From: Chitiniphilus eburneus
GTDB taxonomy: Bacteria; Pseudomonadota; Gammaproteobacteria; Burkholderiales; Chitinibacteraceae
Length of the DNA: 64,000 nucleotides
Direction of reading: 5' to 3'
Assembly (NCBI RefSeq): GCF_005048205.1
Contig: NZ_SUMF01000011.1
Span: forward strand, 1-64,000
Below are positions 56,565 through 64,000 of this stretch, piece by piece. The position numbers and the translations under genes were made by a program. The notes beneath the pieces are model-generated. The model did no database searches, was not told where the DNA came from, and was given only the letters and a program-made list of their open reading frames with translations. The first letter of the stretch is position 1; the number at the start of each line of letters is the position of its first letter.

Positions 56565-59500
56565 ATGGCCGTAGATCCGCAAATCCGCTATGACATCCCG
56601 GCGAATGCCGGCGGTACCGCCGACGTCCGCCAGCTCACCGCCGAGCTGGAAAAACTCGATGGCAGCATCGATCCGGCACTGGCCGCCCGCGTCCGCGAAA
56701 CAGCGGACGCGCTACGTAGCCTGGGCGAACAGCGCGACGCCATCGCCGAATTTGTCGCGCTGAAAAGCGCGACCCAGCAGGCGCGACAGCAACTGGAGCA
56801 GGCCCAGGCAGCAGCGCAGAAAATGGGCGCCGAACTCGCCAATGTTGCCGAGCCGACCCGCGTGCAGGCCAGCCGCATGGAAAATCTGCGCGACGCGGTG
56901 CAGGTGGCCAAGCGCGAGGTGCAGGATCAATCGCGCGCGCTCGATCAGTCCCGCGCCAGCCTGCAACGCGCCGGCGTCGCCACCGACCAGCTCAGCGACG
57001 CCGAGCGCGGCCACCGCGCCACCCTCCAGGCCGCCCAGACTCAAGTGCGGGAACTGGTGGTGTGGCAGGAGAAGGCCACCCGCGCCGCGCAGCAAGCCGA
57101 AACCCAGGCACGCGCGCTGGCGCAGCAATACCAGGCCACCGACCGCGCCACCGACCAGTTGCGCGCCGATTCGGGCAGTCTGGCCGACTCGCTCGGCGGT
57201 ATGGCCGGGCACACCGCCGCCGCCGGCGATGCCGTAGCGGGAATCACCGTGATGGTCGGCAACGCAGCCAAGGCCTCTGCCGCGTTTGGCCACAAGATGG
57301 CCGAGGTCGGGACCCAACTCGACGATAACGCGGGGCTGGACGGGCTGAGCGAACAGGTGCGCGCGCTCTCGGTCGAGCTGGGTGGAGACGTGATCCAGAA
57401 TGCCCAGGGCTTGTACGACATTCTGCTCAGCGGCGTGGACGACGCCGGCGAGGCCATGGATCGCCTCACCGTCGCCAACAAGCTGGCGGTGGGCGGCGTC
57501 ACCGACGTGACCACGGCCGCCGGTGGCCTGAACGCCGTCATGAATTCGTTTGGCGTATCGGCCGGCAGCGCCACCGACGTCGCCGATTCGTTTTTCATCG
57601 CAGCCAAGGCCGGCGCGACGTCGGTGGGCGAGCTGTCCACCCATATCGGCACCGTGGCGCCGCTGGCCGCCCAGGCCGGCGCCAGCTTCGACGAGCTGAT
57701 CGCCGCCGCCGCCGCCCTCACCAACGGCGGCGTCAGCACCAGCCAGGCGCTGACACAGGTGCAGGGCATCCTCGCCGCCGTGGTTACGCCGACCAAGGAG
57801 GCGGCCCAGCTAGCGGATGAACTCGGCCTGCAATTCAACGTGGCCGCGTTGCAAAGCCAGGGCCTGGCGGGCTTCCTGCAAGACCTGCACACCAAAACCG
57901 GCGGCAACGCCGAACAGATGGCGCTGCTGTTCGGCCAAGTCGATGGCCTGAATGGCGCGCTGGCACTGACCGGCAATCAGGCCGGCAGCTTTGCCGGCAC
58001 GCTGGAACAACTGCGCAACAAGGCCGGCGCCACCGAGGAGGCGTTCACGACCCTGTCCGACACTCCGGCCGCACGCGCGCAGCAATTCCAGTCGGCGCTG
58101 GGCGATCTACAGCTCAGCCTGGGTGATGCCGTCACCTCGCTGGCACCGCTGCTCGGTGGCATGACCGAACTACTGCATCGGTTCAACGGACTGGGCAGCG
58201 ACACGAAGGCCGTGATTGCCGGTCTGGGCGCCACCGCGTGGGCAGCCGGCCCGTTGGTGCAGGCGTTCAATCAGCTGGTACAAGCGGCGCGTGCATTTCA
58301 AGGCCTGCTCGGCGCAGCCGGCCTCGCCGGTGGCCTGGGCGGTCTCACGGCGACGGCCGCCACCACGGTGCCGGCGCTGGGTTCGGTTTCCCGCGAACTC
58401 GATATCGCCGAGGCCAGCGCGCGTCGTGGCATGGACAGCATGGGGCGGCTGAGTACCGTGATGCGCGTCGCGGGCTGGGCCGGTGTCGCCATAGAGGTGG
58501 CACAGGTCGCCTCCGGTCTGTATCAACTGAAAGAGGCGACGGCCGCGGCCGCCGCCGCGCAACGCGAGGCCAGCACCAGCCAGGCCGTGACCGAGCAAAA
58601 GATCACCGCCGCGCTCAATGCCAACAGCGCCGCCGCGCAGCAGCAGATCCTGTCGCGCGAACAGCTCGCGCAGATGAGCGAAACCGAGCAGCAGGCGTAT
58701 CAGCAGTCGCTGCAACAGGGCGCCGATTTCTGGAACGCCCGCGCCGTGCAGCAGCGTCGCGCCGGCGAGGACACCACCGAATCCAACCGGCGCCAGCAGG
58801 AATACCTCACCGCGCTGGCCGCCATGCCCGGCATGCTGGCGCAGATCCAGGAGACGCAAAGCGCCCAGGCCAACGAAGCCAGCGGCGCCTGGGGTCGGCA
58901 GCAGATCGCGGCCGGCGCACTGGCCACGCAACTGGAAGCGGCGGCCAACAGCGGCGACAAGGCCAGCGGCGCCATCCAGAATCTGATCACCAAGGAATCG
59001 CTGCTCGCACCCAATGGCGCCGCCACGCTGGCCGCCGCGATGCAGATGCTCAACGCCTCAGGCAGTCAGGCCGCGCAGGTGATCGGTACCCAACTCACCG
59101 CCGCGCTGGCCACGCTTTCCGCCGGTGAGCTGACCACCGTGCAGCGCAACCTGCAAGTCGCGTTCGACGGCGGTCGCCTCAGCGCCGAGCAGTTCGCTCT
59201 GGTCAACAATCAGGTGGTGGCCGCATCGCTGGCCAAGTTGGGGCTGGATGCGCAACAGGTGCTCACCGGCATCAGCAGCAAGGCCAGCGAAGCGATCCAG
59301 ACGTTCGACCTGCTGGCCGCCAGTGGCGAGCTCAGTGGCTCCAAATTGGCGCTGGTATTCGACGCCGCGCTGCGGTCCGCCGACAGCGAGCAGGCCATCG
59401 ACGCGCTGCGCGACCGGCTGGTGCAGATGGGCGTGCAGGGCACGCTGTCGGCCGATCAGGTGCGCATCGGCATGCAGCAATTGCAAGTGGCCACGCAACA

Positions 59501-60509
59501 GGTACGCGGCGCCACCGACGAAACCACCGGCGCCTTCGCCCGCCTGGGTATCCAGAGCAAGGCAGAGTTGCTGGCCATGTCCACCCAGATGCGCACCGAT
59601 CTGCAAACCGCCGTGCGCTCCGGCCAGGTCAGCGTGGGTGAGCTGGAAGGGGCGTTCAACACCGCTTACCAGACCGCGATCAAGGCGGGCGACGGCTTTA
59701 GCAAGTCATGGATCGAACTCCAGGCCCCGGTGTACGGCATCAAGCTCCGGTTGAACGAGGTCGAAGCATCAGCCGGCCAGGCGGGGGACGCCGGGCGCAA
59801 CGCCGGCGACAAGCTTGCTGAGGGCATGGACGAAGCCCGTGCCGCGATCGAGGCGGCCGACGAGGCCTATGGTCGCGCCAGTTGGCGCAATGCCGACGGT
59901 TCGCTCAAACCCGACGCCGGTGGCACCTCCGGCAAAGGCGAGGCCGCCGCGCCTGGCAGTAGCGACATGCGTACCGCCGGTACGCAGTGGTACGCCACCC
60001 GCATCCAGGCCGCCGCCGCGCTCAAATCCGCCGGGCACGACGAGGATGCCATCAGCCGCGTGATACGCATCGCTTACAACAGCGATGGCACGCCGAACCT
60101 GAATATCGTGCCCAAGAATTCCTGGGAGTCGTTTTCGACCTCGCTGCTCAAGCTACTGGATAAAGAGCTGTATGGCGGAGCCAAAAGCGGTGGTGACGGC
60201 ATCAGGTTGCTCAAGAACACCCCATCGAACGGTGCCCAAAGCGGTGATGACGACACACCCCAGCGCCAGAGCACCCCGTCGAGCGATGCCGCCAGCGACG
60301 GCAGCCCCGCCGTCTCCACGCAAGCGATACCCAGCCCGCGCAGCGCGCCCACCCCGAAGGCGTCGGCGCCCGAGGCCACCCAGGTGTTCCGGGTGGAGGT
60401 GGTACGCGATGGGCGCGGCAACGGCTTCAACGTAGCCAGTGCAGCGGATGCGCTGGCCGCTCAATCGCTGCTCAAACAATTGGCCGAAGACGCCGCGAGG
60501 GCATTCTGA
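56565..60509 (+). CDS. Phage tail tape measure protein
   Basis: A 1314-residue protein. An N-terminal coiled coil (about 15-205) is rich in Ala/Gln/Arg heptads. Residues about 230-560 form the TP901-type tape measure core (SVELGGDVIQNAQGLYDILLSGVDDAGEAMDRLTVANKLAVGGVTDVTTAAGGLNAVMNSFGVSAGSATDVADSFF...). A hydrophobic stretch near 570-660 includes membrane-type helices. The rest is helical with Gln-rich segments and a basic/Pro-rich C terminus. The length implies a tail of about 190-200 nm by the usual 1.5 angstrom per residue rule. Overlaps the next gene by TGATG. Confidence 0.92.
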   Translation: MAVDPQIRYDIPANAGGTADVRQLTAELEKLDGSIDPALAARVRETADALRSLGEQRDAIAEFVALKSATQQARQQLEQAQAAAQKMGAELANVAEPTRVQASRMENLRDAVQVAKREVQDQSRALDQSRASLQRAGVATDQLSDAERGHRATLQAAQTQVRELVVWQEKATRAAQQAETQARALAQQYQATDRATDQLRADSGSLADSLGGMAGHTAAAGDAVAGITVMVGNAAKASAAFGHKMAEVGTQLDDNAGLDGLSEQVRALSVELGGDVIQNAQGLYDILLSGVDDAGEAMDRLTVANKLAVGGVTDVTTAAGGLNAVMNSFGVSAGSATDVADSFFIAAKAGATSVGELSTHIGTVAPLAAQAGASFDELIAAAAALTNGGVSTSQALTQVQGILAAVVTPTKEAAQLADELGLQFNVAALQSQGLAGFLQDLHTKTGGNAEQMALLFGQVDGLNGALALTGNQAGSFAGTLEQLRNKAGATEEAFTTLSDTPAARAQQFQSALGDLQLSLGDAVTSLAPLLGGMTELLHRFNGLGSDTKAVIAGLGATAWAAGPLVQAFNQLVQAARAFQGLLGAAGLAGGLGGLTATAATTVPALGSVSRELDIAEASARRGMDSMGRLSTVMRVAGWAGVAIEVAQVASGLYQLKEATAAAAAAQREASTSQAVTEQKITAALNANSAAAQQQILSREQLAQMSETEQQAYQQSLQQGADFWNARAVQQRRAGEDTTESNRRQQEYLTALAAMPGMLAQIQETQSAQANEASGAWGRQQIAAGALATQLEAAANSGDKASGAIQNLITKESLLAPNGAATLAAAMQMLNASGSQAAQVIGTQLTAALATLSAGELTTVQRNLQVAFDGGRLSAEQFALVNNQVVAASLAKLGLDAQQVLTGISSKASEAIQTFDLLAASGELSGSKLALVFDAALRSADSEQAIDALRDRLVQMGVQGTLSADQVRIGMQQLQVATQQVRGATDETTGAFARLGIQSKAELLAMSTQMRTDLQTAVRSGQVSVGELEGAFNTAYQTAIKAGDGFSKSWIELQAPVYGIKLRLNEVEASAGQAGDAGRNAGDKLAEGMDEARAAIEAADEAYGRASWRNADGSLKPDAGGTSGKGEAAAPGSSDMRTAGTQWYATRIQAAAALKSAGHDEDAISRVIRIAYNSDGTPNLNIVPKNSWESFSTSLLKLLDKELYGGAKSGGDGIRLLKNTPSNGAQSGDDDTPQRQSTPSSDAASDGSPAVSTQAIPSPRSAPTPKASAPEATQVFRVEVVRDGRGNGFNVASAADALAAQSLLKQLAEDAARAF

Positions 60510-60898
60510 TGATCACGATCTCCGACGGCGCGACCAGCGTCGCCATCCCTTATCTGCAATGGCGGGACGAACACCAGTGGCAACCGGTGCAGCAAGCCGT
60601 GGAGCCAACGCTGACCGGCTCGCTGCTGATCGATGTCGGCACCTGGCAGGCCGGCCGGCCGATCACGCTGGCCAGCGGCGACGCGTTCGGCTGGCTCGAC
60701 GGCGCGACGCTGACGCAGTTGCAGGCCTGGGCGCGTATCCCCGGCCAGACATTGACACTGCAATTGCGCGACGCCACCCGCACCGTTCTGTTCCGCCACC
60801 ACGACCGCCCGGCCATCGAGGCCCGCCCAGTACTGGATATCGATAGCCCCGCAATCACCGACTACTACGTCGTCACTCTCAAACTGATGGAGATGTAA
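60509..60898 (+). CDS. Distal tail-type phage protein
   Basis: A 129-residue beta-rich protein (SDGATSVAIPYLQWRDEHQWQPVQQAVEPTLTGSLLIDVGTWQAGRPITLASGDAFGWLDG...). The place directly after the tape measure and the beta-sandwich look suggest a distal tail or minor tail subunit. Its start overlaps the tape measure stop by one base (TGATG). Not confidently assigned to a family. Confidence 0.55.
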   Translation: MITISDGATSVAIPYLQWRDEHQWQPVQQAVEPTLTGSLLIDVGTWQAGRPITLASGDAFGWLDGATLTQLQAWARIPGQTLTLQLRDATRTVLFRHHDRPAIEARPVLDIDSPAITDYYVVTLKLMEM

Positions 60899-60899
60899 C

Positions 60900-62909
60900 G
60901 TGCCCATCCTCAGCGGCAACATTAAATTCCTGGCCACCCAGGTCATGGCCGACGTCCCCGAAGGCGGGGGGCGGCCGGTCAACACCGTGATCCCGGACGG
61001 CGCCAGCAACGCGATTTTCGACGACATCTCGGAGATCGCCCGCGCCGGCGGCCAGGTGTCGCTGCGCAAGGTGGCGCTGTCGGTCCAGACCGCCGACGTG
61101 GCCGGTTACTATGGCGCCAACCTGGTGCTGTCTCGCGTGCCGAGCGATCCGCGCGTCAGCGTGGCGATGTTCTCGACGGGCGACCTCTTTGACTACCGCG
61201 ACGCTGCCAAGAGCCGCGTCGAGGCCTATCTGTTCGCCGGCCCGGAATGGGGTGGCCACCTGCTCGAAAACCACATCGCCGGGCAGTCGGTGATCCAGAT
61301 CCTGCAACGCCCCGGCACCCCAGTGCCGGTGCCGGGGCAGACGCTGGTGCTGATTGTGGACGAGGGCAAGGCCGGCGAGCTGGTACAGTACGTGCGGGTG
61401 ATCCGCGTGACCAGTACGTTGCGCACGTTCACGGCGTCGGAAGGCAGCAGCCATACCGACTTCCAGGCACTGGTGGTGTCGTGCGAGCTGAGCGATACGT
61501 TGCGTTCCGATTTCGTCGGCAGCCCACCGACGCGCACCTATAGTCGCAACGGCAGCGCTGCCAAGATTCGCGAAACCGTTGTCGCCGATGCGGCGCGTTA
61601 CTACGGCGTATCCGCCCTGACCGCACCGACGTCCATCGGCGATCTGTCAGTGGACGTGGCCAGTATCTGGACGCAACTGGTGCCGTCGGCGCAGACCGAC
61701 GTGCCCATCGCCGATGCATCGCCGGCCGGGACGCTGGTGGCGTTGCAGCCAACCACCCCTGCCGCGGTGACGTTGAATTCGTCAGCGCAGTTCGGGCCGG
61801 CCAACGCGCTCTATGTCGGACCGCTGCTGCCCGGCTCGCTATCGATCAACAGCGGCTCGGTCACGCTCACCGATCAGGACGGGCGGCTGATGGCCGGCTC
61901 GGCGGAGGTGGGCGCAGTCGATTACGCCAGCGGGGTGATCACCGTGGCCAGCGGCGGTAATAGCTACGGCGGCACTAAATCGATCACGCTGCGCCCGGCC
62001 GCGACCCCCGCCCAAGTCAGCGAGACCATCGCGCTGCCCGTCACCATCGAATCCCGCAGCGCTACGCTGTCGCTGATCGTCGATCCGGTGCCGGCACCCG
62101 CCACCCTGACCCTGAGCTACATGGCGCAGGGCCGCTGGTATGTGTTGCAGGAGCGCGGCAGTGGCCGACTAGCCGGCAGCGACGTCAGCCACGGCGCCGG
62201 CACGCTGTCGTTTCTGACCGGGGCGCTGGTGGTGACGCTGGGCGCGCTGCCCGACGTCGGCTCGTCGATTTTGCTGGGCTGGGGCCGGCCGCAACTGTCG
62301 GCCGAGGCGCTGGCGCCACACGCGGTGCAGTCGTATTTCGAGTGGGAGCTGGGCGGGCCGGTCTATCCCGGTACCCTGGCGCTGAGCTGGACCGATGGCG
62401 CCGCGCGCAGCGTCACCGACAACGGCAACGGCGCGCTGACCGGCTACGGCAGCGGCACGGTGGACTACGCCACCGGCCAGGTAGTGCTGACCCCGACCGT
62501 GCTGCCGCCGCCCACCACGCCATTGCAGATCACCTGGTCGGATGTCGCCGGCGAGGACATCCGCCCACCGACCCGCGCCGACGTGGCCGACTACATCGAC
62601 GCCGCCACGGCGTTCCGCGCGGTACTGGCCGATGCCGCCGTGCTGCCCGGCTCGTTCGAGGGCCAGATGTTGCTGACCTGGCCGACCGGCGGCCTCGGCA
62701 CGCCCACCGTCACCTACCACAGCCGGTTCCGCGTGCGCGACAACGGCAGCGGCGGCCTGCTGCTGGACCTGGCCAGCGGCGCGGTACCGCTCACCGGCGG
62801 CAGCATCGACTACGCCACCGGCGAGATCACCGTCCCCAAATCCGGCACGCTGCCGGTCCCCTACACCTACACCACCGGCAGCGCGTCGGTGATCACCTTC
62901 GGAGACTGA
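60900..62909 (+). CDS. Phage tail/baseplate protein with D-Y-x-x-G repeats
   Basis: A 669-residue beta-rich protein beginning at a GTG one base after the preceding stop. The N-terminal 200 residues (ILSGNIKFLATQVMADVPEGGGRPV...LVLSRVPSDPRVSVAMFSTG) look like a tail-tip structural domain. The later part carries repeated units with a short motif: GAVDYASGVITV, GTVDYATGQVVL and GSIDYATGEITV, each preceded by a gly/ser-rich turn. Adjacent protein at 62914 shares it. Likely baseplate or fibre. Confidence 0.65.
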   Translation: MPILSGNIKFLATQVMADVPEGGGRPVNTVIPDGASNAIFDDISEIARAGGQVSLRKVALSVQTADVAGYYGANLVLSRVPSDPRVSVAMFSTGDLFDYRDAAKSRVEAYLFAGPEWGGHLLENHIAGQSVIQILQRPGTPVPVPGQTLVLIVDEGKAGELVQYVRVIRVTSTLRTFTASEGSSHTDFQALVVSCELSDTLRSDFVGSPPTRTYSRNGSAAKIRETVVADAARYYGVSALTAPTSIGDLSVDVASIWTQLVPSAQTDVPIADASPAGTLVALQPTTPAAVTLNSSAQFGPANALYVGPLLPGSLSINSGSVTLTDQDGRLMAGSAEVGAVDYASGVITVASGGNSYGGTKSITLRPAATPAQVSETIALPVTIESRSATLSLIVDPVPAPATLTLSYMAQGRWYVLQERGSGRLAGSDVSHGAGTLSFLTGALVVTLGALPDVGSSILLGWGRPQLSAEALAPHAVQSYFEWELGGPVYPGTLALSWTDGAARSVTDNGNGALTGYGSGTVDYATGQVVLTPTVLPPPTTPLQITWSDVAGEDIRPPTRADVADYIDAATAFRAVLADAAVLPGSFEGQMLLTWPTGGLGTPTVTYHSRFRVRDNGSGGLLLDLASGAVPLTGGSIDYATGEITVPKSGTLPVPYTYTTGSASVITFGD

Positions 62910-62913
62910 CGCC

Positions 62914-64000
62914 ATGGGTTCAACCCCCAACAGCTACGGCGGCGTGGCGTGGATGGTCCGTTATGGCAAATCGGACACGTCCGGCTACACCGTCAACGAC
63001 CCCGCCCAGACGGCCGCAGTATCGGGCGTGCGCTACCGCACCCAGGCCAGCCAGGCGCAGGCCGGCCCTAACAAGAGCCTGGACAGCAGTTTCGGCACGC
63101 TGCACGCCAAAGTTTCCAAAGTGGCAAACGCCCGCATCGCTGGCGGCAGCCTGCGTGCCAAGCTGGCCGCCGTGCCGCTGATCGACCGTCTGGGCCGGGT
63201 GCTACGTGATGTGTCACCGGCCACCGGCAGCGGCATCGACAGCGGCCCCATCGATTATCAGGCGGGGCATCTGGCACTGACTGACTGGCCGGCCGGCAAC
63301 CCCACGCTCCAGATCGAGGGTGGACTGCAACAGTTCGGCGACCAGTTGGTGGGCGCGGTATCGTTCCGCACCCCGGTGTCCCCGCTACGGCCATCCTCGC
63401 TCACCCTGGCCGCCACCAGCCAGGCCGGTACCACGCTGACCGCCTCGGCCAATGCCGACGGGGTGATCAACAGCGCCCAGGTGGTAGGGAGGGTGGATTA
63501 CCAGAGCGGCGTGGCCAGGGTCTATTTTCGTCGCAGCGACGCGCCAGAGGCCGACCAGGTGTTGGACGTGTCGCACCTGGGCATCGCTGGCGTCACCACC
63601 ATCGCGCCGCAAAACGTTTACGCCGAGACCGTGCGCTACAGCGCGGTCGGCTACACCTACCTGCCGCTCGATGCGGCGGTGCTGGGCCTGGACCCGGTAC
63701 GCCTGCCCAGCGACGGCCGCGTGCCGATCTACCGCAAGGGCGGATTTGTCGTCGTCGGCAACGAGCAGACTTTTGGCCCCAATCACGTCAGCAACGGCCA
63801 GACCCTCAACCTGGGCCGCACCCGGCTGTCGCGGATCAAGGTGCTGGGCGCCGACGGCAGCGTGATTGCCACCGGCTACAGCACCGACCTCGATGCCGGC
63901 ACCGTGACGTTTACCGACGTCACTGGCTACGCACAGCCCGTAACCGTGATCCACCGCATCGAGGACATGGCGATGGTCAGCGACGTGCAGATCAGCGGCC
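62914..64000 (+). CDS. Phage tail/fibre-type protein, truncated by the window edge
   Basis: At least 362 residues are visible with no stop before the edge. Starts MGSTPNSYGGVAWMVRYGK after a GGAGAC ribosome site. It is beta-rich with SIDYQAGHLALTDWPAG-like and GRVDYQSGVARVYFRR repeats and a segment HRIEDMAMVSDVQISG near the edge. The D-Y-x-x-G repeats are shared with the preceding gene, so the two probably form one structure at the tail tip. Only the 5' part is covered. Confidence 0.6.
   Translation, partial: MGSTPNSYGGVAWMVRYGKSDTSGYTVNDPAQTAAVSGVRYRTQASQAQAGPNKSLDSSFGTLHAKVSKVANARIAGGSLRAKLAAVPLIDRLGRVLRDVSPATGSGIDSGPIDYQAGHLALTDWPAGNPTLQIEGGLQQFGDQLVGAVSFRTPVSPLRPSSLTLAATSQAGTTLTASANADGVINSAQVVGRVDYQSGVARVYFRRSDAPEADQVLDVSHLGIAGVTTIAPQNVYAETVRYSAVGYTYLPLDAAVLGLDPVRLPSDGRVPIYRKGGFVVVGNEQTFGPNHVSNGQTLNLGRTRLSRIKVLGADGSVIATGYSTDLDAGTVTFTDVTGYAQPVTVIHRIEDMAMVSDVQISG

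Larger units (their letters stand above)
44058..64000 (+). mobile_element. Prophage or prophage remnant, right end outside the window
   Basis: Everything from just beyond tRNA-Thr to the right edge is phage-like: repressor and Cro with shared operators, primase-helicase, a sigma-like late regulator, tail module with tape measure. Several early genes are broken and the DNA is mosaic (duplicated fragments, toxin-antitoxin decay, AT-rich cargo). No integrase, terminase, portal, capsid or lysis gene is visible here, so the limits are not proved and the left boundary is set at the tRNA. Confidence 0.8.

Noticed and set aside
44058-64000. Complete functional phage
   Set aside because: Broken early genes and absence of integrase, terminase and capsid genes in the window argue against assuming this.

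Overview
The window is GC-rich, densely coded chromosome from a betaproteobacterium. I think a Neisseriales relative (Chromobacteriaceae or Chitinibacteraceae type) is most likely. This is inferred from gene content and order: grx-secB-SH3-gpsA, a full isc operon ending in iscX, a DUF2322 gene, and a secreted protein with chitin-binding modules. No rRNA sequence is inside the window to settle it.

Layout. 1-145: on the minus strand, the promoter and boxA leader of an rRNA operon lying just off the left edge. 354-2611 (+): glutaredoxin, secB, SH3 protein, gpsA. 2687-6463 (-): DUF5610 protein, bioH, bioF, azlD, azlC. 6800-8202 (+): ubiC-ubiA. 8271-11758 (-): a chemoreceptor and a FecI/FecR pair without a nearby receptor. 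12210-14306: a caspase-like (clan CD) protein and an ArsR/AHSA1 operon with palindromic operators. 14672-15979 (+): a secreted chitin-binding plus formylglycine-enzyme-like protein. 16063-19974: an XRE/GNAT divergent pair, a small exported protein and a membrane diguanylate cyclase. 19999-32688 (-): a long co-directional run glgB-glgX-pgm-glgC-glgA-glgP-nudF-SIS covering glycogen synthesis, debranching and phosphorolysis, with a divergent GH13 glucosidase at 32869. 34641-41740 (+): cysE, then iscR-iscS-iscU-iscA-hscB-hscA-fdx-ybaK-iscX for Fe-S assembly. 41926-43926: a degenerate HD-GYP protein, an EF-hand protein and a DUF2322 protein.

From tRNA-Thr(TGT) at 43982 to the right edge lies a prophage or prophage remnant. 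It has a LexA-like repressor and Cro-like gene with a family of ATYGC-N4-GCRAT operators, degraded early genes, and a primase-helicase followed by iteron-like repeats (candidate origin). Next come a late-regulator gene, a decayed HigBA toxin-antitoxin locus, and an AT-richer putative metallopeptidase cargo gene between duplicated leader sequences. A siphovirus-type tail module (tail completion, tube, tape measure, distal tail, baseplate or fibre) runs off the right edge. No integrase, terminase, portal or capsid gene is visible, and the early region passes directly into tail genes. The element is therefore either defective, tailocin-like, or has its head genes outside the window.

Most worth a second look: the solitary caspase-like protein (12210), the CBM-FGE fusion (14672), the candidate replication origin (51667-51939), the five-site phage operator set, and the cargo metallopeptidase between duplicated sequences (53343-54797).
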